From contig ML662449.1 of the NCBI GenBank assembly GCA_007570785.1, positions 10,192,009 to 10,256,008 on the forward strand: 64,000 nt of DNA. The letters are read 5' to 3'. Source of the stretch: Antilocapra americana. Lineage: Eukaryota; Chordata; Mammalia; Artiodactyla; Antilocapridae. Position numbers and translations under genes: made by a program. The stretch's first letter is position 1. The number at the start of each line of letters is the position of its first letter. Shown one piece after another: positions 57,040 to 64,000 of the stretch. The notes under the pieces are model-generated. The model did no database searches, was not told where the DNA came from, and saw nothing but the letters and a program-made list of their open reading frames with translations.

Positions 57040-57400
57040 AAACAGTACTTTGGCTTCCTCTGACCCCAGAATGCACGGCTCGGTTTCATTGATCATCCTC
57101 CTTTATGAGATAATGCAATTACAAACATCAATAAGGGGCTGCAAGGGGAATCATTATGCGGTGACAGTGATAAATGACGGTGCAGAAATAGCATGCTTTT
57201 TCCCCCCTAACAATCCAGGAGCCCAGGGGCTCCGGGGGCTGAACACAGTCGCCAAGGAAACAGATGACATCCCAAACGGCACCAAAGGAAAAAAAATGAA
57301 CAGTCTTTCTTTGCCTTTCACTCTTTTCCGTCTTCCAAAGAGTTAGTTTTGGCTCAAGCAGCAGCTGCCACACAGGCATTTCGTTATTTCAGACATTAAA
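57040..57400. promoter_or_regulatory. Candidate ultraconserved noncoding element
   Basis: Balanced composition with a dense string of developmental factor motifs: 'gataatgcaattacaaacat', 'tcaataaggggctgcaag', 'aatcattatgcggtgacagt', 'gataaatgacggtgc'. TGACAG is a MEIS/TGIF-type site and CAATTA a homeodomain-type site. A 98-codon frame spans it (57,050-57,346), which sometimes happens in ultraconserved DNA, but its predicted protein shows no domain. The conservation claim is inference from sequence character, not alignment. Confidence 0.45.
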
Positions 57401-57539
57401 GACTGCAGCGGGCGGTGGGAGTCTCCTCCTCTTCCATCCCCACCCCCACTAGATAACACACAAAGCTCGCTGTTCAGGGTTTAGGACTACCTGAAAACGC
57501 ACGTCTTGAAAATCAGCTGGGGGTGGTGGTGGTGAGGGA

Positions 57540-58640
57540 AACGGGGTTCACACAGCCCTTACGTTGTGTTTTCCCCGCTTGCACGATTGTCGGATGGAAA
57601 CTGAGTCTGCAGAACAAGCTGGCGCCTCGTGGGTCTGCCAGTAAGGACGGGGGCGCGTGGCTCGCCTCCATCTCCCTGCGGTGCCAGACGCTGCTCAATG
57701 CCAAGGCGGGGGGCGGGTATTGGAGGGGTGGGAATGGGGAGCAGGCGGCTGCTAGGGGTGTTTGCCGCTTCGCTGGCTTTCTTTGAGATGGCATTATCAA
57801 TGGGCACAGGGATCTCCCCTAGATCGAGGAATCCGGTGTTTAAAGCCCCAGGATGCCCTCAGCAAGTGACTTCAATAGGGCTTCGCTGAACGATCCCCAT
57901 CCTCGCGTGTCTTGGGCTGGTGGCTGAAGTAGGCGGGCGCGAAAAGGTGATGGCTTACCCGGACTGCGTGCTGGACCTGCATGCCTCGGGACACTAGGAA
58001 GGGAAGGGGAATTCGCCACTTCGCTGGGGAAGGAGGAGGAAGAGAGAGCAGAAGCGCAAGGGGGGGGGGGCGGTTCCCCAAGAAGAAAACAGAAAGGAGG
58101 AGGAAGAAAGAGAGCGAGCGCAACCCCATCCTTCGAAAAGGTCGCCATCCTTAAGAAAGCAGACACGGGGTTCCCTAACCCTGCGGGAAACGCCCCGGCG
58201 TGGAACTCGAGACCCGGGCGCTGCCTGCCCTGCCACTCGCGGCCCCCGCCCTGAGGAGCCGGGTGCGCGGGCGCGCGAGCAGGTGACTTTATTCACTGCT
58301 TCCGCAATCGGCGAGGTCCCGGGACTCGTTTTCCGCCTGGAGATTAAGATCATTGCTCGCGTAATGAACTTAATGCTTTAGGGTAGAGGTGAGTGTGTCT
58401 GCTAGTGGGCAGGGGTAGGAATTACCGACCCGATCGATGGGAGACTGGCTTAAAACTAAATCCCTTTTCTCCAGGGCTTCAGCGCCTAGGTTTCCCAGCG
58501 GTGGGCTGGGCGTGCCGGGCAGGTTAGAAGGCAGGGCGTGGAGAAGAGACCCCAGGGCTCGGCCCGCCAAAACTGAAACCCTAAAATGCCCATCTCCCCA
58601 CCTAGACCCCCGGGACACCCGTTTTTACGGCAAAGGCTCT
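57540..58640. promoter_or_regulatory. CpG island B
   Basis: CG-dense block with 'cccggcgtggaactcgagac', 'gggtgcgcgggcgcgcgagc' and 'cgaggtcccgggactcgttt'. It includes a G run (58,059-58,070) in a purine-rich tract (58,020-58,115). Frames on both strands overlap and are not credible genes. Likely promoter-associated or regulatory. Confidence 0.8.
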
Positions 58641-58939
58641 TAAAAACTTCAGTGTTGGCGGACTGATTGCTCAATATGTTGTTTGTTTTTCCTTTACAGC
58701 TCTGCCTTGGGAGAGAATGTGACGGACTCGTAGTCAGGCAGATTGGGCCAAAAAGAGATATTCTCCCCAACCCCTACCCCCCGCCCTCCCTGCCATCAGC
58801 GACTCCCTCAAGGGGCGATTTCCCACACTCTCTTCTTCACCGCCCTGTCCTGGGCCTTGGGAATCCCAACTTCGTATAGACTCTGCACCTGGCTACTTAA
58901 GTGCCACGGGATGCCCCACAGTCAAGTGGGTGAGGTGTG
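58641..58939. other. Lower-CpG gap between islands
   Basis: Includes 'gctcaatatgttgtttgttt' and a C-rich stretch around 58,770-58,800. No supported gene. Confidence 0.5.
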
Positions 58940-60110
58940 GTCAGGGAGAGGGGAGTGAAACGGGCTGACGCGCCGGACCACACATGGCACCCCACGACCC
59001 AGTTCCACGCCGCTCCACCCGGCGTCCAAACGCCTACCAGGGAGCTCCGCGTCGTCAGGATTTTACTGTCTATACATCCGAGGGCCTGCTGGGATCCGAA
59101 AGGCTGGGGAGAGTCTGCAGAGGCTTTAAAGTGATCCCGAGGAGCTCCTACCTAGGGCGTTGAGTGCTGCCCACAGCTACCCCACTGCGCCTGGAGAGTG
59201 CTGCCCGGGTCCCAAATGCCCCCAGGCCTCAAGCTCTCGCAGTCCTGCTCCCAGAATCGCGGCAGGACCGACCCAAGAGTCCACCAAGAAGCCTCCAGCC
59301 CACCGAGTCGAGCTGTTAGAAGGGAACGGGGCCCGGAATCCCCCAAGAGATGCCTCTCCACAACCCTCTGCGCCGACACGGGGTCGCCTCGTCTCCAGAG
59401 ACGAAGTCTGCAGCCCCCTTAGACTTGACTTTTCAGTTGGGTTGGGGAGGAGATAGGAGGCTAATGGAGGTGCCGGAACCGCCCCTTCCCCCCCCCCATC
59501 CCGCCCCCGGGTGCTCTGTGCTCTACGCAGAGACCTGTCAGCCCTGCACCTGCCGGGGGCCAGGACTCAGGGTCAGGACTCAGTGGCAGCCGCGTTCCGG
59601 CCCGGATCCTCGCAACTGCCGCCGCAGCCCGAAGGATCTCGGCGCGCGGAGGCCGGCCCAGCCCCAGCCCCAGCCCCAGGCCACAGGCATCTCCCTCCTG
59701 CCCGGCAGCAGACTCGGGGGGCGCTGCACTCGGCAATGAAGCCTGAGCGCAAAGTCTGCGCGCTGCCTGGGAGACGCGGGCGGGAGGGGGCGCGTGGCGC
59801 TGGTGTTTTTTTCTTGTCAGAACCTTTCGACTTCACAACCAAGTGTCTTAGTAGGCGCCTGGGCCCCGGGGTCGGAGCCTCCCACCGCCGCTCTTTCCTC
59901 TCCCTCCTCCCGGCCTCCTGGAGCCGAGCGAGCCGGAGCCTCCGGCAGCCGAACTTCACCTCCCCCTGCGGGGACCCTGGCCCCCCGAGCGCCGTCCTTC
60001 CCACCCGGTCCCCAGGCTCCGCGGGGGTGCCTCTCCCCGGGGCGAAGCTCGCCGGCCGGGCTCACTGGAAGGAGACACCCGCTGCCTCCCGAGGAACTCC
60101 TAATACTATC
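58940..60110. promoter_or_regulatory. CpG island C
   Basis: The most CG-dense block in the window, containing 'agccgcgttccggcccggat', 'cgcaactgccgccgcagccc' and 'ctcgccggccgggctcactg'. The longest frame (59,511-60,134, plus, 207 codons) is low-complexity Pro/Ala/Arg/Ser without a domain and competes with frames on the other strand. It probably marks a transcription start or a bivalent regulatory island. Confidence 0.82.
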
Positions 60111-60235
60111 CATACAGCTTTAATGCGTTTATAATTCGATAAGTGATTTCAATTTGAAATTGTTAGTAACTAATTTTATGGGTAATTTTTCCACATCAAA
60201 TATTTAAGCATCAGATTAAGGGAGCCAGTTCCGAC
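60110..60235. promoter_or_regulatory. Candidate conserved AT-rich element beside CpG island C
   Basis: The sequence switches abruptly from GC-rich to AT-rich. It contains 'taatgcgtttataattcgat', the near-palindrome 'atttcaatttgaaat' (7-bp arms), 'agtaactaattttatgggta' and 'aagcatcagattaag'. Several TAAT and ATTA cores fit homeodomain binding. Confidence 0.4.
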
Positions 60236-60359
60236 ACAGGATAATAAGGGGGTTCCCCCCCACCCCCCGCGGCCCCCCGCCTCCCTCGGATTCCTACCGA
60301 GTCGTTTTTCCAAATCCCCAAAAGATGGCAGTCGAAGCCGACATTCTTCTTTTCCTGCG

Positions 60360-60470
60360 GCCCTGCGAAGGGAGGGGCAGAAAGAGGGAAGAGGGAAGGA
60401 GCGAAAGAAAGGGGGAGTGAGGGAGAGAGGCAAAGGAAGAAGGAAAGAGACAAGAGAAAGGAGAGGGACG
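60360..60470. repeat. Homopurine tract
   Basis: About 110 bp of almost only G and A on the plus strand ('gaagggaggggcagaaagag', 'gggagagaggcaaaggaaga'). Such tracts resemble GAGA/Polycomb-recruiting sequences and can form triplex DNA. The minus-strand Ser/Pro/Leu-rich frames across it are composition artefacts. Confidence 0.8.
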
Positions 60471-61034
60471 TTGCATGGACTTTTCAAAAGTCATTCTTTC
60501 ACACATGTCTAATACAGGCAAGAAGCAGTGGTGAATTTCCTGGAAATGAACTGGCAGAAAAGAAAGCCAAAAATCGTGCCTTGTGGGCTCAGAGCAGAGG
60601 ATGTGAGAAACTCAGCACTTTCAGGCTAACCCCTCCATTCAGAGCAGAAGCAGGAGAGGGAGCCTGGCTTTTTGGTATTTCTTTGTATTTAACGTTATAT
60701 ACATACTGTACAACTCAGAGGCTGTTTCCTCCACAGGACTCTGCCAGTTACCTAATGGGGGGGGGCTGTGAGGAAAGGTGATGGGTGGAGGGCGGACTGC
60801 TGTGGGCGGAGGGGCGGCTGGGGCCAGAAGAGGATGAATTGCAGACCAGTTGCCAAAACTTTTTTTTTTTTCCCCTGCTGCTGTTGCTGCGGCTGCCTTT
60901 GCTGCTGCCTTTGCTTTGAATGTGGGTAACTAGGAAACAGCAAGCCGTCTGAGAAGACGGAATTTCCAACGTGTAAAATGTTCTTAACGGAACCATTGAG
61001 CGAGTGCAATAAGGCGTGAGGGGGAACTAATCTT
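60471..61034. other. No gene; CTG/CTGCTG-type run
   Basis: A short imperfect run 'ctgctgctgttgctgcggct' at 60,876-60,895, followed by more CTG/TTTGCTG units to about 60,915. Read on the minus strand it encodes Gln/Ser runs, which do not amount to a gene. Confidence 0.5.
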
Positions 61035-61300
61035 CCCATTTAAATGTTTGTGGCAATTTTATCTAAATGAATTTTAATGCTAAACGAGGGTAATTCCCCA
61101 TTTGTAGCGCGTTTACTTCTCTTTCCTGTGCTTCTAAAGCATCCGAACATCATGCAATGAACAATAACAATAAAAATACTGTCAAGGCATATTATTCATT
61201 TCGAATGTGTTATAATTACAGCTGATTAAATATGATAGAATTCTCTTAATTTTTCGGAAAAATATTTAAATCATATTAAAAAGTAGTCTCATTCAACCGG
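61035..61300. promoter_or_regulatory. Candidate conserved noncoding element
   Basis: AT-rich, repeat-free and full of developmental motifs: 'ctaaatgaattttaatgcta', 'aatgaacaataacaataaaa' (SOX-type ACAATA twice), 'gttataattacagctgatta' (homeodomain and E-box). The single-copy character is seen. Conservation is inferred. Confidence 0.4.
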
Positions 61301-61819
61301 CGCGCCCCCTCCCCAAATAAAAATAAAAAGCAGGTACAGTTGCGTGCCCTTGTTTAGAAGAGGGCGTTTTGTTTTTGCCTTTTAAGAAACATCAAAAACG
61401 CTCTCAGCACCTCTATTATTTCCCTCTTTCGGTTAAGTGTCCTCAATAACCTCGGAGCTGGCTCTGAAATTTACAAGAGGAAAAGCTAAAATAGCATTAA
61501 GGGGGTGTCCAGGCAGGGGGAAAAAGGACCCGCCAGAGAGCAAGGCTCTCACAAAACAGGCACTCAGAGGAGGGAACGCAGGGAAAGAACACAGTTTGTT
61601 TTATTTTTTTCTAATTCACTGAACGCTAATGATCTTGAGTCTTCATAGCCTCCATATTCCTTAATTCTTCTTCACTTGGACCCCTCTCCTTCTCACAGGG
61701 CCTGCCCCCACTGCCCTCCCTCTTTCCTCCCCTCCCCACCCGGCAAGAGCTTCCTCAAGAATAAAGACTGAAAATAACCAACTCACCCAGGCATGTACTG
61801 GAGAGGAGGGGCAAATGGC
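61301..61819. other. No recognisable gene
   Basis: Mixed composition. The frame at 61,437-61,622 has no recognisable domain. Confidence 0.5.
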
Positions 61820-61925
61820 TGGTTAGTTTATAAAGTTTATTATTAATTTTGAAAGTAAATAAATGGTTGTTAACGGCTAGTAACCACCTATCAAGAGAGC
61901 ATTATTTCACGAATATGTAGACGAA
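61820..61925. promoter_or_regulatory. Candidate conserved element
   Basis: 'tttattattaattttgaaag' and 'tggttgttaacggctagtaa ccacc' contain homeodomain, MYB-type (GTTAACGG) and RUNX-type (AACCACC) sites close together. A short candidate. Confidence 0.3.
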
Positions 61926-62279
61926 GAACTGCCACTGGGTCCAAATGGGAAACTGAAAATTCCCTAGATGGGGTGGGGGCAGGGTAGGGAGGAGGGCGCT
62001 GTGTGCGAGGCTGCAGAAGGTCGAGCCTTGCTCTCTTTCTCCGGATCCACGTGTTTAGGAACCAGGCCCCATAAACAAAAGGTGAGAGAGTGCACGGCCG
62101 CTCTAGCAGGTGAGTCAGTCAATCACACGCCACCTAGTAAACCCAGCCCACAGCTGGTTTCTCTTTTCAAACAGAAAATAGAATTGTTCAGGGCGGGTTT
62201 ATAGGGTGACACTGGCCTGAATGTCAGGCTTGAGTTTAAGGCCCTCTCCTTCGACCCATCCTTTGTTTACAAAGCAATC
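61926..62279. other. No recognisable gene
   Basis: The frame at 61,968-62,204 shows no domain. An E-box/AP-1-like 'aggtgagtcagtcaatcac' (AP-1 core TGAGTCA) lies near 62,107. Confidence 0.45.
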
Positions 62280-62540
62280 ACTACTAAAAGCCTGATTTTT
62301 TTAAAAAACGAATTTGCCTTCATTAAAATATTTGTATATTTTCCTTAGCTTTGGGAAGCACTTTTTATAGCCGCAATTTTATTTCAATAAAATTATAAGC
62401 TATTCCAGCTTAAACATGTTATTTTGTACCATTTAGCTGGCTGCCATGCCGAAATTCTGTACAGCTGTTCTGGAAAATTGGTTAATAACCAGTTTGATCC
62501 AATGAGAACACAGAGCATATTTATAAAAATTAGATTTTTG
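62280..62540. promoter_or_regulatory. Candidate conserved element with palindrome, CCAAT and TATA-like motifs
   Basis: Contains the palindrome TGGTTA-A-TAACCA at 62,479-62,491, a CCAAT motif at 62,499-62,503 and 'tatttataaaa' at 62,518-62,528. The order and spacing could make a minimal promoter, with transcription to the right. The upstream part ('cgaatttgccttcattaaaa', 'tttcaataaaattataagct') is AT-rich with homeodomain-type cores. No transcript evidence can be seen. Confidence 0.35.
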
Positions 62541-62639
62541 AAGTCTGGTCTCTTCATTCATGTAGTTAATTTCCTAATAAACATATACTGCTCATCCTAG
62601 GTAACATCCTTAGTGAAAGACCTAACTCAGTCCTTTAGG

Positions 62640-63190
62640 TTTGCCATCATGTGCAAGAATAATTTCACTGATATTAGATGAGTAATTCTGTTGGCTGTAA
62701 TCTGAGTCTGCAGTTAGTTTTGTGCCCTTAGGCCTTAAATTTGCTGATATTAGGAGTTCATTAAGTCAGCTTAAAGAAATCAGTGACTATTATTAAATAA
62801 TTTACTTTGTGGTTCAAATTTTCAAATGCATATATATCTTAGGGAGCTAAAATTAATTTTTATATTTACTGCATTCATCATGAAAAATTTTGGGGGCAGT
62901 AAACAAATTTTTCAAGCAGTGGAGTCAGCATGACAAAAATAATTTTGTTTTTATTTTAGATTCAGATTTCATTACTGCACTCAAACAACTACAACTGGGC
63001 TTGGCGTTATACAATCCAAACTGTTTCCGTCAGAAACGCTAAGACTCAGTGTGCAATGATTGTTATTAATAATTAGCTCCTTGGTTTCTTGATAGAAAAA
63101 GGCTATCAACAAGCATTTGTTTATCCACAACAAAAAGTATAATTAGCTTATCCCACTTAGTAAATCTTGTATGCATGCCAACTCATACCA
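62640..63190. promoter_or_regulatory. Candidate conserved noncoding block
   Basis: About 550 bp with many unbroken motif strings: 'gatgagtaattctgttggct', 'tcattaagtcagcttaaaga', 'gattgttattaataattagc', 'aagtataattagcttatccc'. TAATTAG and ATTA cores recur. No repeat and no coding frame. Confidence 0.4.
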
Positions 63191-63649
63191 AACTGCTACT
63201 TTTACAAAAAAAAAAAATTTCAATAATACAGTTCATTTTTCCAGTCCTTTTTGCACAAAATTTATTTACAATGTCTACATAAATGCTCCAAGGTGGGACT
63301 ATGGAAAAATACACACATGACCGATGCTTTGCTCAGAAATAAAGTCAACATATTAAAAATAAATCTTCAGTCTATGTTTTTGAGCTGCATGAAACAGGAA
63401 GTGATGTATAAGGTGGTGGTTGTTGTTGGGGACAATGATGCTTGATGTGACAATTAGGCTTCTAAACACACGGCCTTTTGGTTTCCATGCCTCCTCCTAC
63501 CAGTCTCCTTAAGACACTGCCTGCAACAGCTGATTAATCATTGTTGATGACTGCAGTTTTTCCCATCCTTCCCGATTTACATCTGTTCAGGCCAATTCAA
63601 ATATGGTGAGTAAATGAATTAGACATGCAAATTCAAGCCCCAGGCTAGA
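63191..63649. other. No recognisable gene or repeat
   Basis: An A run sits at about 63,207-63,219. The 64-codon frame at 63,251-63,445 shows no motif. Confidence 0.5.
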
Positions 63650-63692
63650 GAGAGGGAGAGAGAGAAAAAGAGAGAGAGAAAGAGAGAGAGCG
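63650..63692. repeat. (GA)n-rich microsatellite
   Basis: An imperfect GA repeat 'gagagagggagagagagaaa' continuing to 'gagagagcgcgc'. Probably variable in length. Confidence 0.95.
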
Positions 63693-64000
63693 CGCATGGC
63701 TGAAATCCTAGGCAAGAAGAAAGATTCTTCTGCCTGATAGTTATTTTAATGCTCTAAAAATCCTGCAAGTCAGACCTTCCTGTCCCTTGCAGGATAACTG
63801 TAAGGCTTTTTAATGTAAGGAGGCTTCTGGAGGAAGTGAAGAGCTATGGAAACAACACACATAGTGTGGAAAAATTTCACATTTTTTTTAAAAAATCTAT
63901 AAGAAACAACGTAATATGGATAACAGTATAATAGCATTTACAATAGTTCACTCTTTGTTCTCTTAATGTCTTATATAGTTATTTAGCATGTCCCCCAGAT
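63693..64000. other. No recognisable gene or repeat
   Basis: AT-rich end of the window with nothing that I can support. Confidence 0.5.

Larger units (their letters stand above)
50013..64000. other. 14-kb transposon-free region
   Basis: By contrast with the left part, which has a SINE or LINE every 1-2 kb, I recognise no Bov-tA, BovB, CHR, L1, MIR, L2, LTR or DNA transposon here. The region contains three CpG-dense blocks and several AT-rich blocks with conserved-looking homeodomain-type motifs. Long transposon-free regions in mammals are known to mark developmental regulators. The gene involved is not identifiable from this window. Confidence 0.7.

Noticed and set aside
59511..60134. 207-codon frame in CpG island C
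   Set aside because: Low-complexity translation, competing frames of 98-143 codons on the other strand and no recognisable domain. It extends without change into the AT-rich element.

Overview
The window is mammalian nuclear DNA from a bovid ruminant (cattle, sheep, goat or a relative). The evidence is the interspersed repeats: many Bov-tA tRNA-derived SINEs, BovB (RTE-type) LINE copies, young ruminant L1 3' ends, CHR-type cetartiodactyl SINEs, and older MIR, L2, MLT1 and hAT relics. I cannot decide the species. I found no complete protein-coding gene, no tRNA or rRNA gene and no CRISPR array. Nearly all long open frames are LINE reverse-transcriptase remnants or frames that GC-rich DNA leaves open by chance. 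Family names come from recognising consensus-like sequence by eye, and element ends are usually good to about 10-20 bases.

From 1 to about 50,010 the window looks like intergenic or intronic DNA with a heavy load of transposons. Notable structures are: an L1 3' end split by three SINEs (3,074-4,078); a compound L1 locus at 9,526-12,723 with a 5'-inverted (twin-primed) L1, all between 72-bp direct repeats; a 57-bp inverted repeat (9,377-9,434 and 13,795-13,853) around that locus; a local duplication (33,191-35,386 and 37,224-38,690) in which only the first copy has a later L1 insertion; and a run of BovB copies from 33.8 to 48.1 kb. Two of those BovB copies, in opposite orientation, share a changed catalytic motif.

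From about 50,013 to the end (14 kb) I recognise no transposon of any age. This stretch holds three CpG-dense blocks (53,640-54,420; 57,540-58,640; 58,940-60,110) and several AT-rich blocks with unbroken homeodomain-type motifs that look like conserved noncoding elements (57,040-57,400; 60,110-60,235; 61,035-61,300; 62,280-62,540; 62,640-63,190). A transposon-free, multi-CpG-island layout is typical of regulatory DNA around a developmental transcription-factor gene or its antisense noncoding transcript. No exon of such a gene could be identified here, so that reading is inference. This right-hand block is the most promising part of the window biologically. The left part is mainly a record of retrotransposition.
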